Assembly (NCBI GenBank): GCA_037074765.1
Contig: JBAMDO010000055.1
Location: 62,001-126,000 of the forward strand
Length of the DNA stretch: 64,000 nucleotides
From: Mansonella perstans
Lineage: Eukaryota > Nematoda > Chromadorea > Rhabditida > Onchocercidae
Reading direction: 5' to 3'
Numbering within the stretch: position 1 is the first letter of the stretch; each line of letters begins with the position of its first letter. The notes below the pieces were generated by a model. It was given only the letters and a program-made list of their open reading frames with translations, was not told where the DNA came from and made no database searches. This document shows positions 25,265-38,540 of this stretch, piece by piece. The position numbers were made by a program, and so were the translations under genes.

Positions 25265-28113
25265 AATGTCATATAATTTCAAATATCAGAGCTAGTTCGA
25301 ACTAACTGCAAGTGTTTTTTTTTTAAAAGGATTAAAAATGCGATTCAAATTAAATTTTGGAGAATTTTCAAATAAAAAAAATTCCCAAGAGATGTGATTC
25401 GCAATATCTGAAAATTAATTGGAATGCAATTTCATGCACTAAAGCTTTCGTGTAATTTCAGTTCAAAAAGTTAATTGGCCGTGCTAGTTCAATTCAATTA
25501 TGCAAGCATTCTTGCTGCGTTGTGTAAATACACTTTTCGTTGACTTAATCACAATCTAATTTCAGGTTAAACAAATAAGTTAAACAAATAAACATTCACT
25601 ACAAGAAAATAACCAGTTGCAAAGAAAGCGGGCAACTGCTTTCTTAAATAAATAAGGTTATCTTAGGCATTTGTATCATTTATTTTAATGAAAATAACTT
25701 TTTGACCTTTTTTATAAGCTCAAAGATACTCTCTTTAATCGAAGCTTCCGTGCAAAATTTTAATTTCGGTTAAACTATGACTTTTCCTTTTTGTATTTAA
25801 AGTTAATATCAGCTCACTTTCTATACATTTTCTGTCACTGCACATTTTGTTTTACCTGGTGCAGAAGAAAAAAGGTAAATTAAAAAGAGATGATGATTGA
25901 CTACTAGTTCTTAGACTTAGAATATTCTTGTTATGTTGCTAATTCAGTGAATTACGTATTTACGTACGTGATTATTTGACGTGAACGAAAGCGCACAACA
26001 TTAAGTACTCTTTTCAAGAAAATTTCGAGTATAACAAAGATTTTTATAAGGATCGAAAACCAAATTAGTATGACAAATAAAACGAACCATTTCAGCGGAA
26101 ACATTCAGGATAACAAGAATGAGATACAATAAACAGTGAGCCATGAAATTGGAATTCATACCTGTTAATTATCTTAATGAAACCAATAGCAAAACAATAC
26201 ATTTGCGAAATCAAAAAATTTAAACTAATAAAATTATGTTAATTATTTTAGCAATACTGAAACAAAAAATATAACATTTATAAAGCAATGAATTTAAACT
26301 ATTCCATTTTAAAAGAAAATAAATTCAAAGCAAATTTTTTTATTACTAGCATAAATAAAAATGAAAACTGAAAACAAATTTTCCACATAAACTAAATTTT
26401 AGTATTTCGAACTGAAAGTTGTAAAAATTGAAAATTTTTAAATTTCCAAAATGTCTGATTGAGAAATGTAAATTTATTCAGTTAAATAGGAGAAAAAAAA
26501 TTTTAATAATTTTTAAATTTTAAAGATCTGTTCAGTTCGTGCATATTTAAAAATAAATCAAAGTAAGACAGCAGTTGCTTGCAAGAGGTATCGAAAAGGA
26601 TGAGCACTTACAAAATTCAATTCTCAAATGGTCAAATGAAATCGTGTCCTTCGTCTAAATTAAACTTTTAAAGCCGTACTATTACTACTGCAACTGCTAC
26701 TTACATCACTACCATCACTAATACTAAACCTCTACACCGGTATTTCTGAGGCGACGCAGTTGAGTTGTTAATTCGTATTTATGCAAATAAACGAATTGAA
26801 ATGTTACGCTCGATTATTCGGACAAAAATATTTTTATCTCTTTTATTACACATAGCTTAGATTAATTGTTAATTCGACAATTAGCATTAAAAACTAAGTA
26901 ACAGTCATAGTTTTGTGAAAAAAATATCAAAAAATAAACCTGAACGAAATTAAATAAACATCCGAGCGATTAATTAAGTAAACATCTAGAAATTATAATT
27001 TAATAATATTTTAAATTTGAAGAAATTTTGAAATATTGAATTTTTCGTTCAGTTTTCTTTTTTTTTTTTGTAAAAAGACGAATGACACATTGATATCTTA
27101 TGGTAAAAGAGTATGTCAACATACAAGAAAAAGCATAATGTAAAATGGTATCATCCTTTAAATTTTACAAAGTTAACAACCTTGAAAATTCAGCGATAAA
27201 TACAGGGACAAAGGACTTTTTTTGACAAAAATTGACGATATGCGTGAGCAATTTTATGCGACACATTCCACAATGATTGCTTTTTTATTTCTTGCATTAT
27301 CAATTTCAAGGATAAATTACAGTTATCACTTATCACTTAGGTGTTTTAATTTTCCTTTCGGTATTTAAAATTTCATTGCAATTTACTGCCGCAGTAATTA
27401 TCCCATCTATTATCATTACCATAAAGCATTGCATTTTTACTATCGTTTCAATTTTCATTCATTTGTTCCTGTTCATGCAAATAGTTTTCATATGATATTT
27501 AAATCGTCAATGTTGTAAAAATATTTAGTGAAAAAGTGAAACTAGAAAAAATGTTGGAAATTTTTAACAATTGCGTAATTGTTGCATGGATCATTTGGAA
27601 TTTCAATTGTTCAATGAAAAAGTCGGAAACGAAATTTTGGTAAACTTGTTTGACATTGTCATTAGTCGATGTCAACATTTAGAAACATTAATTTTCTAAT
27701 AACTTTCTTTCAACCAATGTAAAATCGTTTATTATCCATACACAAATTTTACATTCTTTCCTTGCTGGTAGTTTTATTAATATTATTATAGGAAAACAGC
27801 TCAAGCATTTAAATAGCAGTCATTTTTTTTTCATTCGAAAAACTTTACTTCCTTAAGTTTTTTATTCCATTATATCATTTTCTTTTATTTCTCTTTACTC
27901 GTAATAAAAGCGGGTGAAAATCATTTATGACAGAAATGTATCCTTTTCAAGTGTTATTTCAAATTTTAATTTCATTTTAAAATCAAAATGCTTCGAAGAA
28001 GTGTTCTTTCGTACATTCATAGCAGCAGACGAAAAAAGAAGTTGCTCCTTATGAGCTTGTCACAGTAGCTAAATTCAATTCCATTTGAAGTCTATCAGAA
28101 AAGTGATGGATTA

Positions 28114-28614
28114 CAGCAAATTAATAAATCATTCAAATTCATCTTTCGTAATTTTGTAATTACAAATGAGATTCACTCAAGTTCAACGCTGAAATACTTT
28201 TTCATAATTCATAAAATTTAAAATGCAGAACAAATAATTTTCAAACATTGAAAATATTCGATTAAACGAGCGATTTTCCAATGAAAGATAATTTGCAGTA
28301 ATAATTCAAAGATTTAGAAATTTAAAAAAAAAAAAAACTCACAAATCAAAATTTAATCTTAATACTCTCGAGAATTTTCAATGATATTTTTAGAGAGGAT
28401 TTTGAAAATTCAAATTTGTTTAAATTGAATGAAATGTGTCAATTAAAAGTAATCAATCAATCAATAATGTGGCACTACTATGCTTTTTCATAGGATGATG
28501 ACATGCCTCTACATAGAAGTTACAAATGAAATGTTAGCTAATTAATTAACCAATTAGAGCAAATTAATAAATCATTTAACTTCATATTTTGTATTTTGTA
28601 ATTATGAATGAGAT
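28114..28614 (+). repeat. Diverged direct pair of ~57 bp
   Basis: AGCAAATTAATAAATCATT followed by TTTTGTAATTA and AATGAGAT occurs at 28114-28172 and again at 28558-28614. The second copy lies just beyond the stop of the adjacent minus-strand gene. Confidence 0.6.
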
Positions 28615-28664
28615 GAGGAAGTTGCTTAATTTTTTTAAAACAAATATTAAATTTATTACAAATT

Positions 28665-30796
28665 TTACTGAAATGCAAAATAGATGCATAATGATAAAAA
28701 CACTGCAATCAGTTTTTGACCTTCCTGACCATTTGTTTCAATTTGCTTCATCTGTTTAGGTTGAATTGTAACACTTATATTAGTTTGCTGCCTGGTTGTT
28801 AAATTCCGTTCTGGTATTCTATAAGTAATTATTTCGGCACACACTCGAGGCCACCTGAAATTACTATTTCCTATATCTGCTTTTTCATTGTTTCCATTGA
28901 TAAAGACGAAAAGATGAATTAAATTTGGTAAAACGATACTTTTTTTTGCAAATCATTTCGTTCCATAAAATCTGTTTAATTTTTGGGACTTAATAATACA
29001 CTTATTAATGTAACAGCAGCGAGCTTTAATCATTAAATTTTCAGATTCATTCAATTTCATCATTCAAATTTATCAAACCTGTTAATAACTGCTATATCGA
29101 GTGACATCTTCCTTATTGATTTGAATGATCTGCGCGTTAATGCAACTATTTTTTCAACCATTTCATAACCACAATTATGCTTAATTAATGGGATATCGCA
29201 GTGCAATGAACAAAGGACATGTCTAAAGTAAATCGAACCAATCAGATTTTCATCAAATTGGACATTAAGAAATCAAAATTGGTAATGACATTCATTGGGA
29301 CACTTCCTGGCTATTTATATTAATTAATTCCTTACATTATTAATTAATTCTAAAGATATCGCATTAAATAGGTTTATGTAATCATTAAATAACTTACTCG
29401 CATGATTCATTTAGATAATTTTCAAGGGTAGTTACATTACTGTTAAGAATGAAATTCCGAAAATTTCGAGAGATGGAATGAAATGCTTGCTGATACGGTG
29501 TGCAAATGTTTATACAAAGCTGCCTTATTTGTGAGTTTATCCGAGCCAAGCATCCAAAATTTTCTTTGATATCTAGGTTTAACAAATTTTGCCATAAAAA
29601 TTTTAAAAATTATACAGTTACTTAATTAAACACGGAAATCAAATATTACATAATTATCCAAGAAAGTGTTTGCTGGTTCTTTTAAAGCACAATGATTTTT
29701 TTTTTTGAAATGTATTGTTAAAAATTTTAAAAAAGTATGGATGATTTTGTGAAAACATCAGTAAAAAGACTGTAAGTTTAAATTCCAAACAGTAAACTAT
29801 ATCTTGAAGCTAATGAATTTTATTAATTTGAAGGAAATGAAGAGACAGCAAGCTGTTAACCTTTCATTAAAAATGTGAAAATTAAGAAGAATATTTCACA
29901 CTAAAAAACTCTCATGTAATATATACCTTTGAAATTGTAAATACATAAATCATCGATAATATGAGAATATCTCATTAGAATATCCCGCGAATAACTGGGA
30001 GTACATATCGAACAGCATTGTTCAAATTGATGAAATTCTCTCAAAGATTCAATTCAAAATTTTTAAAAATCAAAAAAAGATTACCAAAAAAAAACTGAAC
30101 ATCTAAAAAACTGCATGGCATATCTTTCATTTACTAATTATATTTCTGATTAAATTTGCTGCACTTTTTTCTAAGAAAAAACGATAGTTTTCCTGCTCAT
30201 TAAATTAGCTTAGTTGGTAATTAATTACTTTATCTCAGCTAATACTTCACCACTGCTTATCGCTACTAGTGCAAAAGAGATTTCTAATTATGGAAATATA
30301 TATCGAAAAATTGAAATATGAATTGATAGCTCCATTTTTCATTTGTAAGGAACTACCAATTTCAAAAAAAAAAAAAGAAAAAAAAAATGAAAAAATGAAA
30401 ACTTGTTCATAAAACGAGTTTTCGATATTACTGAAATAGTTCAATGCTGTGAATTTCAAAATATAAATCTAAATTTTCAGAAATTTAATTGATAAAATTG
30501 GATTCCAGAAGGAAAAAAATAATGTAATTAACTAGAAAATGAAAAAAAGATGATTTTTATAGATTAAAATAAGACGAAAATGACTACATGCAAATACTGA
30601 TTAGTACTGTAAGAAAAGCAAAACAAACTTGCAAAAATGCTGGAAAAGTGTAGCGTTGGACATTGCAAATAAGAAATTATTATAATTAAGATTGATTAAA
30701 TTTGTTGTTTCACTTTGTCCAACACTTTTTGCCAAATCATTCATTAATTGCAGCGCACACCGATCACAGCATATCGCCTCATCGTTCATTTCTAAG
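28665..30796 (-). CDS. Small cysteine-rich secreted protein, probably GPI-anchored (5' uncertain)
   Basis: Three 3' exons are well supported and in phase: 29398-29572, 29079-29222 and 28665-28854, stop TAA at 28665-28667. They encode a domain with spaced cysteines (GCLARI, LCINICTPYQ, NESCEHVLCSLHCD, HNCGYEM, RVCAEI) and end in a short hydrophobic tail (LIAVFLSLCIYFAFQ) with no charge after it, typical of a GPI-anchor signal. A further likely exon at about 30629-30796 (CCDRCALQLMNDL) has good splice sites, but its best donor does not match the phase of the 29572 acceptor, so another donor or a small exon is missing. The signal peptide was not located. The cysteine spacing resembles nematode CPG4/DUF19-like secreted domains, but I cannot choose between them. 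Confidence 0.55.
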
Positions 30797-30799
30797 CTG

Positions 30800-33606
30800 C
30801 AAATTTTATATATATTTAAAAAAAATTTCACATAAATTTTTTTTTTTTGAAGAATCTAATAATTTAATATGAAAATTGTTTTCTTATAAGATGACAAAAT
30901 ATACAAATGAATTGGAAACATTTTTGAATTTCAAAACAATTGAGCAAGCAATGGGAAAAATGATTATGGCTACCTGGATAAAGATGTCACAGAAGGTATG
31001 CTTAATTCTTGACTTAAAGCATTTTGCGGATAATGCATTAATAAGCTGACAAGAGCTGACCATAAGAGCGTTAATCGTATCATCTCAATAAACTATCAAA
31101 ATTAGGAATAAGTTTCGAACATAACCGGAATCGAAAAATCGAAAATGGGCAACAATATTAACTTTAAGCAACTTAAGGCCTTCTTTTTCATATATACCAA
31201 GAAGAAATTATAAATTATTTTTCAGCAGTTTTTTTTTTTAAATTTTGACATTTTAGAATTTGCAAAAAAAACTATAAAACTCATTTTTTTCTTTTTTGGA
31301 AATTATTTCTATTGTTGAAATTTCAAAATGTACAAAATAAAAAACAATCACTACGAATACTTCTAGCAAAAGAAAAAAAGATCCTGAAAATAACTTTAAG
31401 CCAATAGTAATACTAATTGCTAACATTGTGGGAAAATTGTTTTAGTTTATGAAAACGTAATAGACGTGTGGAGTAAGTCAAAATTCCGTATTCCTTTCAT
31501 TGTTAGTTCGTCTGATTTTTCGTTCTTCTCTTTTTTACGGTTAAAAAAGGGAAAAAATTTATCTTTCATTACTCTTCATCGACAAGTAAAATTTTAGGAT
31601 TAAATGAAATATATTTTTTGGATGTGACGCATAGGTGAGATAAAAGGTGTAAAAAGTATCAATGAGTAAAATTATTCATATTCAAAAAATGAAATTGTTC
31701 ACATTGAATATTGTTAGCATACACATCGAATAAACAAACATGGATTGGAAATCAGATCAAATGATTATGGATTATGAGCAACTAATATCCCGAATTGTAT
31801 ATACATATATCAGTAATCTTATGATCAGAATGTTTATCAAATTTTTAAGATTTTTCAAGTCAGTTAGTCATAAAAAATAAACAGTTAGTCTAGTATCAAT
31901 AAATATTTATGAACTAACGGCTAATAATATATGATTAGACGCTAAAGCCTGTTTTTTTTTTTTTTTTTTTTTTGATATATACTATAAGATTTGAGCGATA
32001 TTTGATAGCAACTCAATATTAACACTTAAATTACAACATTGCCTACTTCAAAAATTAATCAGATGAAGTATTTCCATGTAAAAAAAATCATTGAAATTTT
32101 ATCAAACTAGATAAAAAAAGTAATGGGAAAACTTGAAATTTCAACGATTTATGAAAGAATGGTGATACCTATGAAATACTTTCGAACTTGCTTATATACC
32201 CCATTTTGGATCTTCTTCTAACAGCATAGTTATATTCAGTTGATGTACACACATAATGACCACACGATCGCTTTCATGTAAAACAAATGGAAAGAACACA
32301 CTTATTTGATTAGAACTGGTTTAAATCACTATTGTTTTAGTCAAAAATTAATCGCATAAAGCATCTCCATGGGAAAAAAAATCATTGAAGTTTTATTCAG
32401 AATAAAAGAAAAAGCAATATGAAAACTAAAGCTTGAAATTTCAACGATTTAAATTTGAACAAAGGAATGAACTTGCTTATATATTCTATCTCAAATCTTC
32501 TAACATAATGATTAATGGTTATTGTTGTATATATAATGATTATGAGTTCGCTTATCATATAAAGCAAATGACATCACATTTATTTGGCTAGAACCGGCTT
32601 AAGGCACTAACTATTGTTTCTCACAATGCTATTTCAACCACAAATGTTAAGCTTAAAAACGATAAGCATCCATCTCCCTGTGCAGATCCAGTTTCTATTT
32701 CGAAACATTCCAATAGCGTGAAAGATATTTCAATGTTGTGGCTTTTAATTAATTAAATCAAAATTGCAAAATTTTATTTTCCAACATAACTGATTCACTG
32801 CATAAATACCGCCAAAAAGAACAACATACAGGAAGCACATCTTAACCTTTAAATTTTGTTAAATCGTTTTAAAATTTAACACTGACTGAAATTGAATTCC
32901 GAAAAATCCTCAAAGTACTTAAACACTCTGATACAGAACATTTATTAGATTCAGCACATTTATGCATTATTTGAATTTCTGGAAGAAACATGCCAAACCA
33001 GTTCTACTACTCTTTCAATCGATGCCGCAAATGCTCATTCATCAGTTCGCTGATTTGTCTGTTCAATGTTTGTATTTCACAAATACACAATTTCTAGGTA
33101 TTATCTTTTAAGATGGAACACATCAAAACAATATTTTGGCATATCCAAATATTAGTTAACATCAACTTCGTTTTACTATTAACTAGTTAATAATATCTTA
33201 CTTAAAATTAAATTTCAAAAACAATTGTATACTATTACATATTGAATAAATAGGTAATAGAAATAGTTTAAGAAAAAAGTCGTTAATGAGTTGAAGAATG
33301 AATTTTGCCGCCTTTATCTCCCGGGATTTCATCACTCGCAATCTTTACATCATTTGTCACAGACAAAGAGATACCATATCTGAATATGGAAATATGTTTA
33401 TAATAAACGACTGATTACCAAAAATGCTCCCTATATGATATCATTTTTTACATCTCACTGTTGATGACTTGCTGTGCGAATTATAATATATTACAACAGC
33501 ATTTATTACTATCATTATTTCAAAGGGTGAAATCACCTCATCCACAAGCATTGAACTATGCTAAGCTATGTCTCGGAAACGAGATATATTTAAAATGAAC
33601 TGAAAT
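30800..33606. other. Intergenic stretch with tandem duplication
   Basis: The stretch holds two short conflicting exon-like frames near 30.9-31.06 kb (see findings), a run of 22 T at 31952-31973, and an old ~290-bp tandem duplication at 32049-32620. A minus-strand AATAAA at 33502-33507 lies about 100 bases beyond the synthetase stop and may be its polyadenylation signal. Confidence 0.5.
32049..32620 (+). repeat. Diverged ~290-bp tandem duplication
   Basis: Copy A spans 32049-32340 and copy B 32342-32620. Landmarks shared in order are CAAAAATTAATC, AAAAAAATCATTGAA, CTTGAAATTTCAACGATTTA, CTTGCTTATAT, TCTTCTAACA, ATAATGA, TTCGCTT/TCGCTTTCA, and GAAC(T/C)GG(T/C)TTAA. Copies differ by many substitutions and small indels, so the event is old. 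Confidence 0.7.
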
Positions 33607-36600
33607 TTAATGGCATTTATACCTGCTTAGCTGTGATGAAGTAGCTTCAACAGGACATCTAGACATGAGATCGTTGCCTTCTTTGCTTTTTGGAAAAGCT
33701 ATAACATCTCGGATAGGTACGCTTGAATCTCCTCGTCCAAGCAATAGAGCAAGATATCGATCAAGACCAAGTGCAAAACCTCCATGAGGTGGAGCACCAT
33801 ATGACAGTGCTTTTACCATATGTTCCTGAATATAGATAAATATTAAATTTATGATCAGGTTACTTAATAAATGATAAAGATAGATATCAGGACACTTATG
33901 GAAAGAAATGATCTCTATGATCAATCATAAGTCTAGAACTGAATAAATGTAGATACACAGTTACATATGCGCATAAAAAGTAAATTCACAATACAATTCG
34001 ATCCATAAATTATCCATATTTTGTAAACTATATAATTAAATATATCGAATATATTAAACCGAAAAAAAATTAATGATTTTTAGAACATACCAATTCTTTT
34101 GATGATTCACCAAGTACCGTAAATAATACATGTCGCTGAACATCCTCATTATGAATTCGAATTGAACCCCCACCCAACTCAACACCATTTAATACCAATT
34201 CATAATGCTGACCTGCAGTAGTCGTTTCGGTACTTGTCGTATTCAAAAAAAAAAAGGTAGAAATCATAATTTGAACATTTCTCTCGTAATAAATATATTT
34301 TGTTAGAAGCTCTTGTAAAATTTGTGTTCAAGCACTAATTTAGCACTTCTTTTACAAAGCAAGCTAACAAAATAAAAAAGAAACCGGTAATCGTAAGAAG
34401 TTTGCTTGGCTCGTATAGCAATGGTAAATCATCCGCTGCAGGAGCAGTAAATGGATGATGAACACTCTGCAGACGACCTTCAGCATTAACTGAGAACAAT
34501 GGAAAATGTGTTATCCAAACAAATTCCATACGTGGCTCGGAACGTAGACGCATCGCTTCACCGACCAAGTGCCGCAGCTTACCAAGTGTCCATCTTACAC
34601 CGGTATCATCACCCCACATAAACAAAACCATTTAATTCTATGTTTAAAAAAATTTTTAAATGGTAATTTTTCACACTATGAAATCAAGCATGAAACAAGC
34701 AAACATACTACTACCAACTTTATTATGCGATTTTCACTATATCAGTAATATTACCTCTTGAATATCGTCAGTTCAAAATAAAAAAAAAAAATCATACTGA
34801 TCTTTAAACATTTAGTAATGAAACTCGCTATGCAACAGTGGTTTAAAACATAAAAATCTATTATAAATAATCAAAAAAAAACTCACGAAATAACAGCAAC
34901 ATCTTCATCTTTAATGCCAAATTTTTCTATCAAAATGTTATTGCGAATTTCGGAGAACCAATTCTCTTCCGAAATTTTCAAAAACTTGGAATCCTGAAAT
35001 TTCATTACTTCAGGAAGTAGGAATAACGTGGTGGCAACAAATTCTTCTTTGAACCAAAATTTTCTATCAAAGCATCAAAACTAGAAAAAAGAGGTAAAGC
35101 CTGCAGAAAGAACTAAGTCGGAAATTTTTACATGCGATCTATCTGACAGATTGTTTGCATTCCGTTAATTAAATCGAAAAGAAATAAAAACGACAATAAT
35201 ATAAACCTGTGATAATACATTGTCTCGCAAAATTCGAGTCCATTCATCCAAACTTTTCTCGTTAACAACATCTTTTGCACCTTTGGCAATGAAAATTTTC
35301 ACAACGAAATCTGAAGTTCCACGCTTTCGCAGGAATGAAAGCTCCGAAGTACAATCTTCAATAGTCCATGGAATACGCAAATCCGGCTTGTCCGTACCAA
35401 ATAACCGTTCTACTTTCAAATATTTCATCCGCTTGAATGGTGCTGAAGGTTTCAAGTCATCCTGAAAATCCATTATTACCTTTTTCGGCTTTAAAATTCC
35501 TTTTAAAATATAATGACAAAAACGACGGACCAATCAGTTACAGTAATTAGAAATGAACCTAATTCTAAACACATACCAGTTCTTTGGGCCATGATTCTAC
35601 AATAATATTCTCTACCAGCTTCATAACATTATCTTGATCAGTGAAAGATAATTCGACGTCAACTTGTGTGAATTCAGGTTGTCGATCCGACTTTGCGCCT
35701 TCATCACGATAGCATCGAGCAATCTTCAAAAAAATCAAAATTAGGATTGTAATTAGAAATTTCAAATTCAAAAATTATTAAAACAATTCTTGCAAGCAAA
35801 AAAAAATAATTTAAATCTCGAAAATAATTTAATATATTCCTAAAATATGTTAATTCCAGGCTCTTATTTTCAGTGATACATTATAATACATCACTGATTA
35901 TTATACACAGTGCTTTTTAATGATATTCATCATTTCGAAATCATAAAATCTTTTTATTCTATTTACCTGAAAGTACCTATCAATACCACCACACATCAGC
36001 AACTGCTTGAATTGTTGAGGGCTTTGAGGCAAAGAATAAAACTTCCCGAGATTTGGTTTCGGTGCAGGAATAATGAACTCATGTGAACCACCGGGAGTTG
36101 GCCGAAACAGAGTCGGTGTTTCAACCTGTATCAGTTAAAACATATTTATTTTGTAGATACAGCTGATCAAAATAAGATGAGTTAACTCATCATACCAATG
36201 TCACAGTTTAACGAAAGCTTTTCTTACGAATCTATTGAATCAATAAAAAGAGTATTTTCAAACAGTTTTTATAACAGTTTAAAGTTAAGCAGGTTCTCTG
36301 ACACGATACTTTCGTAGAATGAGGCATTTTCATCGAGTGTCACCTATATGCAAAACTTCGCAGAATCATCTTCCTAGATGCAAGATAGTTATTGACACGA
36401 AGTAGATCACAGACATATCAAATATATTGTGGTTTTTTCAAAACTTTCGAAAATTTTTCAAGTTTCAAATTTTACCAGTCTTCGCCTAACTTCAATGAAG
36501 TTTTCACATGAAAAATGAAGTTTTAACAACTTGGAAAGATTACCTCAATAAAATTCGCTTTTTCGACCAAATAATTTCGTATCCTATGAACAACATTTGC

Positions 36601-37649
36601 TCTTAACCTTAAAAACAATTCATAAAAAATCAAATTAATATTTATTCTCATATATGACAACTCTTTTAAGAACCAAAATCCAGAAAAGGACCTGAGAGCT
36701 TTCTGCATTCGCTTTGTTCTCAAATCCAGGAAACGATATCGAAGTCTCGTTTCCTCCGCTGATGTTAACTCATCCAACGGATAATTTGCTGGCGAAGTAT
36801 TCAGCAACTCTAAATCATCCACCACTATCTGTAAAAACATTCAGTTCCAACAAAATTTTCCAAGATTCTTAAGAATAGAAGAGTGCACAGCTACTTTGAA
36901 TTCCTTTTTTAAAATGAATAAAAATATAAAAATCCCCAAAAGGAAACAAAATACACGACTTTATTGATAGAACTAATAACTTCACTGCTTAATTTTGTAG
37001 GAATAATAAAATTCCACCTCAATATCTCCTGTTGGCATATCTGCATTCCGATACTGCTCATTCCTATCTGCTACTACTCCTTCAACTTTTAAAACAGATC
37101 CACAGTTGATCATTTTAACTTTCTCGACCAAATCTCGCTTTTTTTCAGGGATTCTAGCTTGCACGCAGCCATAGGCGTCTTGTAAAACAAGAAAACGATT
37201 CAAGCGGTTGAACTGTAACCATCCGTACAAAACAACTTTGTGACCTGAATAATAAAGAACAATTTTTAGAGTAATATCGAGCATGAGCTGTGAAGAAAAA
37301 AAAACAAAACAAAATCAATTTATTTATGAATCAAACTACTTATCTGGATCAAAAAAAAAATGACTCTCTAACATACTTTTCCAGAATTCGCGAAGTTTTT
37401 CTCAGACATATTTTAAGCGTGAAGACATAAACGGAACTATAGAATATAAAAAAAAAAGGAGTAAACTTTAGTAGAACTTTTAAAAAAATCTCAACTCGCA
37501 TGAATAAAAAGGAAAAACAAACTTTCATGTCCTTCGCGTAGCTCTCCACATGTATGCGTACGAAGAGTAAAGTCATTAACAGACCATCGTTGAGCAATGA
37601 AAAAAGCCTTGTTATGCAATAGCAAAAATAATTGAGGTCGTAGCAACAT
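33607..37649 (-). CDS. dars-2: Mitochondrial aspartyl-tRNA synthetase
   Basis: Eleven exons: 37523-37649, 37018-37244, 36692-36828, 36544-36607, 35967-36125, 35577-35723, 35207-35461, 34887-34993, 34385-34617, 34091-34212 and 33607-33825, about 598 residues. The enzyme charges tRNA-Asp (possibly also Asn-type in some lineages) in mitochondria. A basic/hydrophobic N-terminus ([17 protein letters not shown]) fits a targeting peptide. The anticodon-binding OB fold includes [12 protein letters not shown] and [18 protein letters not shown]. Class II motif 1 is near [16 protein letters not shown], motif 2 is [20 protein letters not shown], a GAD insertion domain covers about 290-400, and motif 3 is [17 protein letters not shown], followed by RDVIAFPKS. 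The bacterial-type layout with a GAD domain separates it from the cytosolic enzyme. The start at 37649 follows a TTTTCCAG acceptor ending at 37658; an upstream Met at 37673 is before that acceptor. The exon 8-9 junction lacks an AG where the conserved sequence requires it. Confidence 0.93.
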
Positions 37650-38540
37650 TTGCACACCTGGAAAACCACTCATTTATTTTGTTGCACGTATCAAAGTGAA
37701 AATAAAAAAGAAGAAAAAGATGAAATATACAAATTTATGAATGCAATCAATGAAGAGATTGTTGGGCACTTTTGAACGACATCAAAAAATTGAAACTAAA
37801 AAGCTTCCATTAGCGAAGGAAAAAGAAACAGCTCATATGACTTATATAAACTTAAGCTAAAAGCATAGCTGCAAATATATTTGTTTTTTATTTCATAAAA
37901 TAGAGGAAAAATTTAGAGAATACGTAAAAATGTATCACACACAGATTCCATTGTTTCAACAAGGCACTATTATTTTGAAAAAAAAATTAATAGGGAATGA
38001 AAAACTGCCCATGATGCAAAAACATAGCATTTATGAACACAATAATTTTAAAAAATTTACTACCCTGCATACAAAATCATTAATTAAGAAATAATAAGAT
38101 CGGATCCCATAATGAATCAAAAATTTTAAATCGTTAATAACTGTAAAAGTTAAGAAATTGAATACTGAATGTAAACAAAGCAACAACAAAAAGAAAAAAA
38201 AAACCATCGAACATCAAAAAAGTGAAACAAAATCAAACTATGGATTGTACATTTTTTCGCATCATAAAAAAGTAAATAAAACAGAGAATTATAACTGATC
38301 ATAACAAGAAGTTAAGCAAACAAACCCAAATTTTAATTTGAAGTAGTCTATATACAGAAACAACGATTAAAATATAAAAGATCATGAATTCTGCTAGCCA
38401 AAATACGTAATACTACAATCAGAAAACGAAATAATCGAGAAGTGATACAGACTGATTCTTTAACAAGTGATCTGTTTCAAATGATGTAGATATAAAGCAA
38501 TCACCGGAGTTACTATCACAGATACTAAAAATAACTGTTA
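37650..38540. other. Short spacer between EDEM2-like and synthetase genes
   Basis: About 0.9 kb of AT-rich DNA with no supported exon. A minus-strand TTTTCCAG acceptor ends at 37658, nine bases before the synthetase Met, and is a candidate spliced-leader site. A minus-strand AATAAA near 37887 may serve the upstream gene. Confidence 0.5.

Larger units (their letters stand above)
25044..28664. other. Intergenic stretch, possibly with the missing 5' exon of the Cys-rich gene
   Basis: No signal-peptide exon with a phase-0 donor could be supported on the minus strand. A good donor-like CACCAG|GTAAAAC (minus, near 25856) has no in-frame Met. The stretch also holds a 17-bp triple repeat (25214-25264), a GC-richer spot near 26700-26760 and a duplicated ~57-bp segment at 28114-28172 (partner 28558-28614). 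Confidence 0.4.

Noticed and set aside
37349..37669. 106-codon minus frame overlapping dars-2 exon 1
   Set aside because: It is off-frame relative to the conserved [12 protein letters not shown] reading and runs into the intron.
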